NCBI GenBank assembly: GCA_028818705.1
Contig: JAPPNJ010000053.1
Coordinates: 48,628-112,627, forward strand
DNA from: Candidatus Poribacteria bacterium
Lineage (GTDB): Bacteria > Poribacteria > WGA-4E > WGA-3G
Direction: 5' to 3'
DNA: 64,000 nucleotides
Both the position numbers and the translations under genes were made by a program. Numbering within the stretch: position 1 is the stretch's first letter; each line of letters opens with the position of its first letter. Shown here piece after piece: positions 19,064 through 27,692 of the stretch. The notes beneath the pieces were generated by a model that saw only the letters and a list, made by a program, of their open reading frames with translations, made no database searches and was not told the origin of the DNA.

Positions 19064-20041
19064 ATGAGATCAAAATCCAGCAAAGCATTACTCATTTCGG
19101 TTTTACTGCACCTCGGTGTCGGGGTGCTCGGACTTTTCTATTGGTTCGGTACGAACCCACAACGAAATACTGACAGTATCAATGCCCTGCTTATTATGGA
19201 AGAAAAACCGAAAGTCAGGCGCGTACAACGACGCAAACGTGTAGAGATGATGCGGAAAAGGACTCGCGATACCAACCAACCGCGCTTGAAAATTCTCACG
19301 AGCAATCAGCCCGCCACGACCCGCGAGGTTGTCTCCGCAGCGGAACCGGCACCTTTTCAAGCCTTTGATAATAATGATCTGAGTGAACCCGTTGGACCGA
19401 CTTCAACGTCTGTTGAATTTGACAATACACCACGTGTGCAAAGGGTGATTGAACGTCCTTTCAAAAAACGACCGAAGACCCAAGAACGTCCTAAAAGTAG
19501 GTTAGTGAAGTTCATTGAGGCACAAGAGGGACCACAGCGCATCGTTTACTGCATTGATCTCTCTACGAGCATGCAAAACCTTCCACCGCACAAACTCAAG
19601 CGGATTATAGACCTCATGCGAGATTCACTCACTTTCCTCGAAGCACACGACAGTTTCAATATCGTGGCATTCAGTACGGAGTTAATCGTCTATCAAGAAG
19701 GTTTTGTCCCTGTAACCGAAGAGACGGTTGCCACATCATCAAACTATCTCGCCAACATCCAATCCCAAATCCATACAAAAGGGACCGACCACGACATGCT
19801 AACCGCCTTGACAGAAACCGCGAAGACCACGCCTACCCTTGTTGTCCTCTTTAGCGACGGTATTCCTACCACGATTGCCGGAACGGATCTTAATCTCGTC
19901 GGCGAGCACGCTACGGGGAACGGACGTATTTTCGCCATGGGGACCGGAATGTCACCGAACTTCCCCGGTGCAGTGATGCTGAGGCAACTCGCGACCGTCA
20001 GCGAAGGCGATCTCTGGCTCGTCGATAGAATACGCAGATAA
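19064..20041 (+). CDS. Membrane-anchored von Willebrand factor A domain protein
   Basis: 325 residues from the ATG at 19064; the in-frame ATG at 18923 would read through the hairpin repeat and has no ribosome binding site. One N-terminal transmembrane helix (LLISVLLHLGVGVLGLFYWF), then a basic, disordered stretch (about 55-145). A VWA domain follows (about 155-325) with a metal-ion-dependent adhesion motif DLSTS and downstream residues TKGTDHD and LFSDGIPTT. VWA domains bind protein ligands via a divalent metal. Leader ACCGCAAGGAACGTTAAAAA is nearly repeated before the SNF2 gene. Confidence 0.85.
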   Translation: MRSKSSKALLISVLLHLGVGVLGLFYWFGTNPQRNTDSINALLIMEEKPKVRRVQRRKRVEMMRKRTRDTNQPRLKILTSNQPATTREVVSAAEPAPFQAFDNNDLSEPVGPTSTSVEFDNTPRVQRVIERPFKKRPKTQERPKSRLVKFIEAQEGPQRIVYCIDLSTSMQNLPPHKLKRIIDLMRDSLTFLEAHDSFNIVAFSTELIVYQEGFVPVTEETVATSSNYLANIQSQIHTKGTDHDMLTALTETAKTTPTLVVLFSDGIPTTIAGTDLNLVGEHATGNGRIFAMGTGMSPNFPGAVMLRQLATVSEGDLWLVDRIRR

Positions 20042-20152
20042 GGAAAATTAGAAAAACGAAAACCAAGTCCGTAATGAAATGGAGGGCGGACTTAAAAAGA
20101 GAACGTTCAAGTTTCAGTTCATGTTGTTTAACCGCAAGGAACATTAAAAAAC

Positions 20153-21946
20153 ATGCAACAAGCCGTGCTCACACGTGCAGAAGAGATTGCTAAAGGTCTC
20201 TATCCGCACCAGATAGAAGGTGTTGCCTTTCTGCTGGGGCGTCGCCGTGCGCTCCTCGCTGACGATATGGGACTTGGCAAAACCCGTCAATCCGTCATTG
20301 CAATGGTTGAAGCAGAAGCCGAAGGTCCCTATCTCGTGATTTGTCCCGCGTCTGTCAAACGGAATTGGGCACGTGAAATCCAACTCGTCCTCCCCGCAGC
20401 CGAACCTGTTGTCGTCGGACCCGAACCTCTCCCGCCAACCAATTTCCAAGACTGGGTTATCATCAACTACGAGATTCTCGGTAAGCATCTGGACGGACTC
20501 CTGGCGTTTGACTGGAAAGGTATCGTTTTTGACGAAGCGCATTACCTGAAAAACCACCAAAGCCAACGCAGTCAGAATGCTGCCAAACTGGTGAAGTCAA
20601 TCCAGCATGAACCGATCGTCCATGCGCTCACCGGTACCCCGATGACGAACCGTCCCCGCGACCTTTTCCCGCTCTTGCAACTGATGAATCATCCACTTGG
20701 TAAAAGCTTCCTCAGTTTCGCCAAACGCTATTGTGATGCCTATCAGGGAGAATACGGATTAGTGGCAGATGGGGCAAGCAACATTGAGGAGTTAGCCGTT
20801 CAACTTCACGGGGTGATGCTGCGGCGCACAAAAAATGAGGTATTGGATCTTCCGCCTAAAGTACGAACATGGTTGGACGTTGAACTTCATCCGGTTGCAA
20901 TTCAGCACTTTAATAACGCCGTCCGAGAGTTCTTAACGAAATTTGATGCCCCGGAACCCATAGATGTCTTTGAAAACACGACAGAAAATTCGGAACGGCG
21001 GCAAGCAGTTGGCAGGCTTACCACTGCGCGGCGAAAACTCGCTTTCGCCAAGTGCCGCCACACTATCAAATTCGTCGAGAACGCTCTGGAACAGGGCGAG
21101 AAGGTTATCCTCTTCACGACCTTTCTGAATACATTAGAGCGTTTCCACAAACATTTCGGCGATCAAGCTGTCTTTGTCTCCGGCGAGGTTCCGGTAGAAG
21201 AACGGCAAAAACGCGTCGATCGGTTTCAAAATGACGAAAACGTTAAACTTTTCATTGCCAACATGCACGTCGCTGGGGTGGGAATCAATCTAACGGCTGG
21301 GCGACAAGTCGTTTTCAATGATTTGGATTGGGTGCCAGCGAACCATTGGCAAGCGGAGGATCGTGCTTACCGTATCGGACAAACAGGGACGGTTAACGTC
21401 ACTTATATGATAGCACGCGGGACAGTAGATGAATTCGTCAAAACTGTATTGGAAACGAAAGCGGCATTGATGGACGCTCTCGTCGAAGGTACACTGTTAA
21501 TAGCAGATGAAAGCGGCGAGGTTCAAGCCGACGTTCTTAGCGAACTCAAGCGGATGATGAATGCGCTCTCCGTGCATACCAACGCAGTGGAAACATCGCA
21601 GCTCCTTGACGTGCTTCAACAAGCGAGCAATACCTATCTTGAAGAGAACGCTGCACATCTCCGCGAAGCCACTCGTGCGCAGCTTCGCCCGTATTCTGAA
21701 GAAGCCATCCGCACCCTTGCACAAGTCCTTGCGGGTCCAGATCGGAACATTTATCAGATGGAGAGTTCGTCCCAAAAAGGCAAGTTTTACACGCTGGAGG
21801 TAGTTGGGGTTGATGTAACGTGCGATTGTCCAGGCTTCACACACCGCGGTAGCTGCCGACACGTTCGTCCGCTGAAATCCGCGATCGTCTCAGAGAAACC
21901 GTTACCAAAAGGGTATCAAAAAGTATCACCCGAATTTTCTGCTTGA
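20153..21946 (+). CDS. SNF2-family helicase with C-terminal SWIM zinc finger
   Basis: 597 residues. Helicase motif I is DDMGLGKTR (about 37-45); motif II DEAH is near residue 127; LTGTPMTNRP (motif III region) is near 160. The C-terminal helicase half covers about 300-440 (LFTTFLNTLERF, NDLDWVPANHWQAEDRAYRIGQ). A SWIM motif closes the protein: CDCPGFTHRGSCRHV (CxCxnCxH, near residue 557). SNF2 proteins use ATP to move along double-stranded DNA; SWIM fingers bind nucleic acid or protein. The pairing is like some bacterial HepA/RapA-type helicases. It follows the VWA gene on the same strand. Confidence 0.93.
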   Translation: MQQAVLTRAEEIAKGLYPHQIEGVAFLLGRRRALLADDMGLGKTRQSVIAMVEAEAEGPYLVICPASVKRNWAREIQLVLPAAEPVVVGPEPLPPTNFQDWVIINYEILGKHLDGLLAFDWKGIVFDEAHYLKNHQSQRSQNAAKLVKSIQHEPIVHALTGTPMTNRPRDLFPLLQLMNHPLGKSFLSFAKRYCDAYQGEYGLVADGASNIEELAVQLHGVMLRRTKNEVLDLPPKVRTWLDVELHPVAIQHFNNAVREFLTKFDAPEPIDVFENTTENSERRQAVGRLTTARRKLAFAKCRHTIKFVENALEQGEKVILFTTFLNTLERFHKHFGDQAVFVSGEVPVEERQKRVDRFQNDENVKLFIANMHVAGVGINLTAGRQVVFNDLDWVPANHWQAEDRAYRIGQTGTVNVTYMIARGTVDEFVKTVLETKAALMDALVEGTLLIADESGEVQADVLSELKRMMNALSVHTNAVETSQLLDVLQQASNTYLEENAAHLREATRAQLRPYSEEAIRTLAQVLAGPDRNIYQMESSSQKGKFYTLEVVGVDVTCDCPGFTHRGSCRHVRPLKSAIVSEKPLPKGYQKVSPEFSA

Positions 21947-21971
21947 CATCCATCTAAAAATCTACTAAAAT
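21943..21971 (+). promoter_or_regulatory. Promoter upstream of the tandem LamG genes
   Basis: TTGACA at 21943-21948 and TAAAAT at 21966-21971 with a 17-base spacer. The -35 box overlaps the last codons of the SNF2 gene. The sequence through the spacer and -10 box is nearly the same as that of the promoter at 25838. Confidence 0.7.
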
Positions 21972-22001
21972 CGGCATAAATCAACACACGGAGGCGGACC
22001 G

Positions 22002-22787
22002 ATGAAACTAACTATAAGCGTAATCGTCCTGCTCTGTTGCCTCTTACCGATAGCAACACGGGCAGAACTGCCGCTCGATGCTCTTGCTATCTACATGTCC
22101 TTTGACGACATTCAAGGCGACAAAGTTATGGACGGTTCAGAAAATGGGAATCACGGAACGATCATGAAGGCATCCGTTGCAAAAGGTAAAGGGAAATACG
22201 GCAACGCAATGGAATTCAAAGGCGGAGATAATCACGTCCTCATCAAGAGTTCTAAGTCGCTCTCAATCGCGGACGAGGTCACGATTTCCGCTTGGGTTAA
22301 TTGGAACGATGCGCCTGGCAACGGCTGGTTGACCGTGATGGCAAACGGGATGCAAGGCGGACCCTGGGAGAACTACGGACTCTTTGTTAACCGTGGTAGC
22401 CGTTACTTCTATTTTACGCTCTCTGCGGGTGGTGAAGGTGCCCATAAGACAATGAATTCCGGTGCCGGTACGACTGAACCTGAAACGTGGATGCACTGTG
22501 TTTGTGTCTATGACGGCAAAGATGCAAAAATCTATGTTGATGGCGATTTGGCAAATCAGGCACCGCATGGACTCAAATTGGTTGCTGGAAAGCAGGATTT
22601 GCGACTCGGTCATCGAGGTGGAAGCGGACACTGGTACAACGGTTTGCTTGATGAAATTGCGGTGTTCTCAGTCGCCTTAGACGAAGACCAAGTTAAAGAG
22701 GCGAGCGGCAACATTGACGAGGCACTTGATGTTCAGGCACGTGGAAAACTGGCAACGACCTGGGGTAATATAAAGGCAAACCGATAG
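22002..22787 (+). CDS. Secreted LamG/concanavalin-type lectin-like protein, copy 1
   Basis: 261 residues, ATG with GGAGG ribosome binding site. Signal peptide about 1-21 (ISVIVLLCCLLPIATRA). A LamG-type jelly roll covers the rest: LYMSFDDI-type start (IYMSFDDIQGDKVMDGSENG), ITVSAWVN-type strand (VTISAWVNWNDAPGN), WMHCVCVYDGKDAKIYVDG, and LLDEIAVFSVALDEDQV near the end. Such domains bind carbohydrates or proteins outside the cell. The last residues, RGKLATTWGNIKANR, form a short tail shared with other secreted proteins here. The next gene is a close paralog, a local duplication. Confidence 0.9.
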   Translation: MKLTISVIVLLCCLLPIATRAELPLDALAIYMSFDDIQGDKVMDGSENGNHGTIMKASVAKGKGKYGNAMEFKGGDNHVLIKSSKSLSIADEVTISAWVNWNDAPGNGWLTVMANGMQGGPWENYGLFVNRGSRYFYFTLSAGGEGAHKTMNSGAGTTEPETWMHCVCVYDGKDAKIYVDGDLANQAPHGLKLVAGKQDLRLGHRGGSGHWYNGLLDEIAVFSVALDEDQVKEASGNIDEALDVQARGKLATTWGNIKANR

Positions 22788-22835
22788 TTTAATATTTCAA
22801 ATGTGCCTTGTATTTCTTATACGGAGGTGCAACCG

Positions 22836-23612
22836 ATGAGATTACCTATAAGCGCAATTGTCTTACTCTGTTGCCTGTTGCCGATAGCAACATGGGCAGA
22901 ACTACCACTTGATGAACTCGCCCTTTATATGTCCTTTGACGACATCCAAGGCAACAAAGTTATGGATGGTTCGGAGCATGGAAATCACGGAACGATCATG
23001 AAGGCATCCATCGCAAAAGGTAAAGGGAAGTACGGCAACGCAATGGAGTTCAAAGGCGGGGACAATCACGTCCTGATTAAGAACTCTGAGTCCCTTTCAA
23101 TATCGGGTGAGGTCACGATTTCCGCTTGGGTCAACTGGAACGATGCACCTGGCAACGGCTGGTTGACCGTGATGGCAAACGGAACGCAAGGTGGACCTTG
23201 GGAGAACTACGGGCTCTTTGTCAACCGCGGCAGTCGCTACTTCTATTTTACACTCTCTATAGGTGCCGTTGCGGTGATGAATTCTGGCAACGGCTCGACC
23301 GAACCTGAGAAGTGGACGCACTGCGTTTGTACCTATGACGGCAAAGATGCAAAAATCTACGTTGATGGCGATCTGACAAATATAGTAGGACATGGGGGAA
23401 AACTGGAAGCCAGAGATCAGGATTTGCGGCTCGGCCATCGGTTTGGAAGCGGACACTGGTACAATGGCTACCTTGATGAGATCGCAGTGTTCTCAGTCGC
23501 TTTAGACGAAGATCAGGTAACGGAAGCGAGCTTCAACATCGAGGAGGCACTCGATGTTCAGGCGCGTGGAAAACTGGCAACGATCTGGGGCAAAATGAAG
23601 ATAGGAAGATAG
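22836..23612 (+). CDS. Secreted LamG/concanavalin-type lectin-like protein, copy 2
   Basis: 258 residues. The ATG at 22836 follows GGAGG and gives the same signal peptide as copy 1; an in-frame ATG at 22803 is less likely. It is collinear with copy 1 over its whole length, with most changes in the strand region near residues 145-160 (LSIGAVAVMNSGNG replaces LSAGGEGAHKTMNSG). The tail RGKLATIWGKMKIGR keeps the common motif. A recent tandem duplication that has begun to diverge, possibly in ligand preference. Confidence 0.9.
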   Translation: MRLPISAIVLLCCLLPIATWAELPLDELALYMSFDDIQGNKVMDGSEHGNHGTIMKASIAKGKGKYGNAMEFKGGDNHVLIKNSESLSISGEVTISAWVNWNDAPGNGWLTVMANGTQGGPWENYGLFVNRGSRYFYFTLSIGAVAVMNSGNGSTEPEKWTHCVCTYDGKDAKIYVDGDLTNIVGHGGKLEARDQDLRLGHRFGSGHWYNGYLDEIAVFSVALDEDQVTEASFNIEEALDVQARGKLATIWGKMKIGR

Positions 23613-23710
23613 CCTGACCTATCAGGCATGATTTGTGTTCTTGTATGGTTGCAGTAAGAAGCGTTTCTAATATAGAAAAAGGGCGAGATGGATTTCAGCA
23701 GAGATTTTCG

Positions 23711-24556
23711 ATGCGGTTTTTGCTCCATCTTGCCCTTGTTTTTGTATGCCTTGCCTGTTCCGAAGAGGAAGTATCAGAACCGCCCGAAGGCATGGTTTTG
23801 ATCCCTGCAGGCATCTTCCAAATGGGGAGCACTATCGGAGACGTAGACGAGGTACCTGTCCATACGGTCGAACTCGATGCATTTTACATGGATCAACACG
23901 AAGTGACGAACGCTGAATATCAGGCTTTTATCACGGCAACCGGACATCCAGTTCCACGTGGCATCGGCTATACGGCTGTTTATGAACTTCTCAAAAACGA
24001 TTACGAACCGTGGCGTGACCCAGATTTCAATCACCCAAACCAACCTGTCACAACCGTAACATGGTTTGATGCTGCCGCCTACTGCGAATGGGCAGGTAAG
24101 CGGTTACCGACGGAAGCGGAGTGGGAAAAAGCTGCGCGCGGGGGGCTGGAAGGCACACGTTATCCTTGGGGTGACGCAGAACCCAATGACACAACTGCTA
24201 ACTTCGCTGATAACCAAACGGAATTTGAATGGCGGAGTGCCGATGTAAATGACGGATACCTTTTTACTGCCCCTGTTGGCACATATCCACCCAACGATTA
24301 TGGTTTGTTTGATATGGCGGGAAACGTCTGGGAATGGTGCGCCGATTGGTACAGTTCAACGTACTACAGCGATGCACAAGATAAGGAGAGTCCACGCCAA
24401 AATCCAAAGGGACCCGATACGGGTGAACGGCGTGTTCTGCGCGGTGGCACATGGTATCGCGCTGCACATACCATCCGCAATGCTGAACGCATCAGCGATT
24501 ACCCGAACAACAGTCTGAACGTCGTCGGTTTCCGATGTGCGATGGATGTCCCTTAA
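23711..24556 (+). CDS. FGE-fold (sulfatase-modifying factor domain) lipoprotein lacking the active-site Cys pair
   Basis: 281 residues from the ATG at 23711. A lipobox VCLAC places the anchor Cys at residue 16. The FGE-sulfatase domain covers about 27-280: MVLIPAGIFQMGS, EVPVHTVELDAFYMDQHEVTNAEY, WAGKRLPTEAEWEKAARGG, YPWGD, GLFDMAGNVWEWCADWY, VLRGGTWYR and VGFRC. In true formylglycine-generating enzymes a Cys pair sits between RGGS and GFRC. Here that stretch has no Cys, so this is not a sulfatase maturase. Related C-type lectin-like folds bind ligands or modify other substrates. Confidence 0.9.
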   Translation: MRFLLHLALVFVCLACSEEEVSEPPEGMVLIPAGIFQMGSTIGDVDEVPVHTVELDAFYMDQHEVTNAEYQAFITATGHPVPRGIGYTAVYELLKNDYEPWRDPDFNHPNQPVTTVTWFDAAAYCEWAGKRLPTEAEWEKAARGGLEGTRYPWGDAEPNDTTANFADNQTEFEWRSADVNDGYLFTAPVGTYPPNDYGLFDMAGNVWEWCADWYSSTYYSDAQDKESPRQNPKGPDTGERRVLRGGTWYRAAHTIRNAERISDYPNNSLNVVGFRCAMDVP

Positions 24557-24609
24557 CCTACTCCTAAACTGAAGACCTGGGATTCTTTGTTCCTTGTAGG
24601 CGAGATTTC

Positions 24610-24670
24610 CAAATTGTGTCCCGGGGAATGCCATAAGGCATTCATACCGTTGATTTACGGACACAATTTG
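24610..24670. repeat. Nested hairpin element with 12-bp arms (GAATGCC core)
   Basis: Arms CAAATTGTGTCC (24610-24621) and GGACACAATTTG (24659-24670) are perfectly complementary. Inside them is a second perfect hairpin, GAATGCC, loop ATAA, GGCATTC, followed by ATACCGTTGAT. It lies between the FGE-fold gene and the convergent Dam gene, where it could also end both transcripts. The same core with different arms recurs at 25921. Confidence 0.8.
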
Positions 24671-24696
24671 TCTTTGCTTACATTTCTCGACTCCTA

Positions 24697-25530
24697 TCAA
24701 TAATTCTTGATGAACAATTCTTTGCCTTTCGCGGCACTACCCTTTCGATAATTATTCATACCGTATTGTAATGTCCATTCCTGAATCTCAGCAAAATCAA
24801 AGAGTTCTCTGATAACAGGAGAATCGTCGTAGGTAATCAGCCACTTGTGGGAACACATCTTCATATTCTCGGCGAATTGCACATGGTCAAACGCGGTATG
24901 TAGCTCACCTCTGACGCCGTATAGTTTTGACTCAGCTGCTTTCCAATATGGCGGGTCCAAAAAGATAAACACATCTTCACCATCGTGAAAGAGCGTATCG
25001 GTATAATCTGCATTCGTGATTTTGACTCCGGAGAGATATGGACAGATGTTTTTCACACGTTCAATAGACGAATCCGTGAAACGTCTCTCATAAGCAGCTT
25101 GTGAATACCCCCCAGAATCCACGATACCAGAAAAGGTAATACGATTAAGTATGAAGAAACGCACGGCGCGTTGAAACTCACACAGGATGTCTCGATTCTG
25201 GTTCAGTTTATCCTTCGCACGTGTTAATTTTTCAAAGAGGGCACGGCCGTCTGTAGTGGTGGTGTGTGTTTCTGTCAGTGTTTCAATCAGGTCTGGTGCG
25301 TTATCTCGGACCTGTTTCCAGAAACAGTAGAGATCGTAGTTGAGATCATTGATCCAGTAGGATTTGATACGACTCTGAAAAAGACTTCGGATTGCAAAAA
25401 AGACAGAACCGCCACCCACGAAAGGCTCGCGAAATTCCGATATATTCACTGGAATCAGCGGTAAAATCTGTTTGAGTGCCCTTGATTTACCCCCTGGGTA
25501 CCGTAGTGGACTTTTTGCTAACTTAGCCAT
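24697..25530 (-). CDS. Dam-type (D12 class) N6-adenine DNA methyltransferase
   Basis: 277 residues. Start motif LRYPGGKSRALKQILPLIP, S-adenosylmethionine motif FREPFVGGGSVFFAIRS (about 33-50), and catalytic FLDPPYWKA near residue 190. This is the alpha-class order (FxGxG first, then DPPY) of the PF02086 family, which methylates adenine in sites such as GATC. The recognised sequence cannot be read off. No restriction partner is adjacent. An overlapping small reading frame lies upstream on the same strand. Confidence 0.93.
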   Translation of the reverse strand: MAKLAKSPLRYPGGKSRALKQILPLIPVNISEFREPFVGGGSVFFAIRSLFQSRIKSYWINDLNYDLYCFWKQVRDNAPDLIETLTETHTTTTDGRALFEKLTRAKDKLNQNRDILCEFQRAVRFFILNRITFSGIVDSGGYSQAAYERRFTDSSIERVKNICPYLSGVKITNADYTDTLFHDGEDVFIFLDPPYWKAAESKLYGVRGELHTAFDHVQFAENMKMCSHKWLITYDDSPVIRELFDFAEIQEWTLQYGMNNYRKGSAAKGKELFIKNY

Positions 25531-25717
25531 GACGCCCCGTTATCCATATTTGTAGTTTCTTATTTTCACGTGCTTCTTGGTTAAGTAAAACAAGTCTTTT
25601 TTGATACGTTTGTGTCAAGCGATTCTCCGTACAAAAACTAAATACATCCTCTGTGGCACAAGGCAAAAATAAATGGGTATCAATATCCAAACATTTCACT
25701 ACTTTAAAGTGTAGCAC
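25523..25717 (-). CDS. Small protein overlapping the Dam gene start, uncertain
   Basis: 64 residues from a GTG at 25717; its stop lies inside the first codons of the Dam gene, an 8-base overlap on the same strand that suggests translational coupling. Residues such as CLDIDTHLFLPCATEDVFSF and QEARENKKLQIWITG give a plausible soluble composition, but no family is recognised. It could also be a remnant of a longer gene. The low confidence reflects the alternative start and short length. Confidence 0.35.
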   Translation of the reverse strand: MLHFKVVKCLDIDTHLFLPCATEDVFSFCTENRLTQTYQKRLVLLNQEARENKKLQIWITGRHG

Positions 25718-25837
25718 GCCTTGTCTGCGCGTTCAACATTCACCAGAAATTTTAAGTTTCACTTCATTCTCGGTTTCCTGTACATTTTAACGAAATTATC
25801 CTACCTCATTCCAACCTTTTTTATGAAAATTTTCTCC

Positions 25838-25867
25838 TTGACATCTATCCTAAAAATCTTCTAAAAT
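25838..25867 (+). promoter_or_regulatory. Promoter of the second sulfatase gene
   Basis: TTGACA at 25838-25843 and TAAAAT at 25862-25867, spacer 18. Apart from one extra C and two substitutions, the 30-base segment matches the LamG promoter at 21943. The transcript would start near 25874, so the nested hairpin at 25921 lies in the 5' leader. The remainder of the 25718-25994 gap shows no other signal. Confidence 0.65.
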
Positions 25868-25920
25868 GAACACAGCCATACTTGAACAGAAAAGAATATT
25901 GCAAACATCATTCCTTTTAA

Positions 25921-25970
25921 GCACTCCCGGGGAATGCCACACGGCATTCATACCGTTGATCGCGGAGTGC
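25921..25970. repeat. Nested hairpin element with 7-bp arms (GAATGCC core), in the sulfatase leader
   Basis: Arms GCACTCC (25921-25927) and GGAGTGC (25964-25970) enclose the hairpin GAATGCC, loop ACAC, GGCATTC and the shared ATACCGTTGAT. The core is nearly the same as at 24610 while the arms are unrelated in sequence but again complementary. It ends 24 bases before the sulfatase ATG, within the likely leader RNA. Confidence 0.8.
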
Positions 25971-25994
25971 CATATCTATAGAGGAAAATAGAAA

Positions 25995-27362
25995 ATGTCA
26001 CAAACTGATGCAAACCAACCCAATGTTATTGTTTTTTTCACCGACCAGCAGCGGTGGGACACTTCAGGGTTGCACGGCAACCCACTCGACCTGACACCCA
26101 ACTTCGACCGGATGGCACAGCGTGGCACGCACGTCCACCGATCTTTCACATGTCAACCCGTCTGCGGTCCAGCGCGTTCATGTCTCCAAACGGGGTTATA
26201 CGCAACCCGCACCGGATGCTTCCGAAACGGTATTCCGTTGTCTCCGAACCTCAAGACTCTCGCGCATCACTTCGGTGAAGCAGGTTATGCCACCGGATAC
26301 ATCGGCAAGTGGCATCTCTATAGTGGTGGCACTGGACCAGGACCCGTACCAGCGGAGCATCGTGGTGGATATGACCATTGGTTAGCGTCTAACGTCCTTG
26401 AATTCACCTCCGATGCGTATCAAACAACACTTTACGATAACGACAATAAACCCGTTGATCTCCCCGGCTATCGTGTGGACGCGCTCACCGATGCGGTGAT
26501 TCGTTACGTTGACGGTCATAAAAATGAGCCTTTTTATCTCTTTACATCATACATTGAGCCACACCACCAAAACCACCTGGACGATTATCCACCACCAGAC
26601 GGGTATCGGGAGCGATACACAGGGAAATGGATACCGCCAGACCTTGCGGCACTCGGTGGCTCGACGCACCAGCACTTAGGCGGTTACTACGGTATGGTGA
26701 AAAGGTTGGATGAAGCACTCGGCAGGCTTCTGGACGCCCTCAAAAGTCTCCACCTACTGGATAATACCATCATTCTCTTCACCTCCGACCACGGGTGCCA
26801 TTTCAAGACTCGGAACGGTGAATACAAGCGCTCATGCCACGAGAGTTCAATTCGCGTGCCGACTGCATTCCACGGCCCCGGTTTCATTGGCGGCGGACAA
26901 CTTCAAGAGCTCGTGAGTCTCGTCGATCTTCCACCGACGCTTCTCGATGCAGCAGGCTTGGCAGTGCCGGATGAGATGCAAGGTCGTTCGATCATGCCGC
27001 TCCTTCACGGAGAAGGCGATGACTGGCCAGAGGAAGCTTTCGTCCAAATCAGCGAGGCACAAGTGGGTCGCGCTGTCCGGACCCAACGCTGGAAATACGG
27101 TGTAGATGCCCCACATAAGAACGGTGGTAGCGATGCCGGGTCAGATCGATATGTCGAGCAATACCTCTATGACCTCCAAGCAGACCCGTATGAGTTACGG
27201 AATCTCATCGGATTGCAATCGCACGAACCTGTATCGGAGGTAATGCGTGAACGGCTCATTCGACGGATGCTTGAGGCGGGTGAGGAGAGACCAACGATCG
27301 AGCCAGCACCGACCCAAAGAAGTGGGCAACGCATTGTATCTGAGGCAGAAGCAAGAAGTTAA
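25995..27362 (+). CDS. Type I sulfatase, second copy
   Basis: 455 residues. Metal-site start NVIVFFTDQQRWDTSGLHG; formylglycine signature CGPARSCLQTG (about 54-64; CxPxR, with A in place of the usual S), then IGKWHLYSGG and LFTSDHGCHF near residue 260. There is no signal peptide. Compared with the sulfatase at 9025 it is a distant paralog of the same superfamily. It has its own promoter and a structured leader. Substrate unknown. Confidence 0.92.
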   Translation: MSQTDANQPNVIVFFTDQQRWDTSGLHGNPLDLTPNFDRMAQRGTHVHRSFTCQPVCGPARSCLQTGLYATRTGCFRNGIPLSPNLKTLAHHFGEAGYATGYIGKWHLYSGGTGPGPVPAEHRGGYDHWLASNVLEFTSDAYQTTLYDNDNKPVDLPGYRVDALTDAVIRYVDGHKNEPFYLFTSYIEPHHQNHLDDYPPPDGYRERYTGKWIPPDLAALGGSTHQHLGGYYGMVKRLDEALGRLLDALKSLHLLDNTIILFTSDHGCHFKTRNGEYKRSCHESSIRVPTAFHGPGFIGGGQLQELVSLVDLPPTLLDAAGLAVPDEMQGRSIMPLLHGEGDDWPEEAFVQISEAQVGRAVRTQRWKYGVDAPHKNGGSDAGSDRYVEQYLYDLQADPYELRNLIGLQSHEPVSEVMRERLIRRMLEAGEERPTIEPAPTQRSGQRIVSEAEARS

Positions 27363-27692
27363 TAAGAAAGGTCTGAACTGTGATTTTTGTGATTACGAGA
27401 TTTGTGTGATGTAAGTCAGATAATCCGATGAATCCCGGTTCTGCTCGACGCTATCACTAGTTGACCGCATCACCACGGTGAAGATATTTTCTTGCAGGTC
27501 AAGACGTACAATACCTTAGTTGTAGATGCCGAGTTAGATCCCGATTATCAGTTCTGGGGTGTTTGCCGGGGTCCTACGATACATTACTAAGAGATTATCG
27601 GGGACGATTCACTCTACCACTGTATGGACTGCGATCAACGGCTTCACATAGAACGCAAAGTTCCCCAATGAAGGAGGCAATACAAAAAAAAA
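27363..27692 (+). other. 330-base gap, possibly gene remnants
   Basis: No intact gene. From about 27500 the plus strand holds coding-like stretches in one frame, VDAELDPDYQFWGVCRG and DDSLYHCMDCDQRLHIERK, broken by a stop between them. The second contains a CxxC pair that could be half of a zinc ribbon. This frame is the same as that of the DUF805 pseudogene downstream, so they may be parts of one decayed gene. The first 70 bases resemble a segment at 28484-28530 (GTCTGAACTGTGATTT versus GTCCGAACTGGGATTT), a short interspersed repeat. Confidence 0.35.

Noticed and set aside
23711..24556. Calling the FGE-fold lipoprotein the maturase of the two sulfatases
   Set aside because: The catalytic Cys pair is absent and the protein is exported, whereas sulfatase maturation needs the Cys pair.
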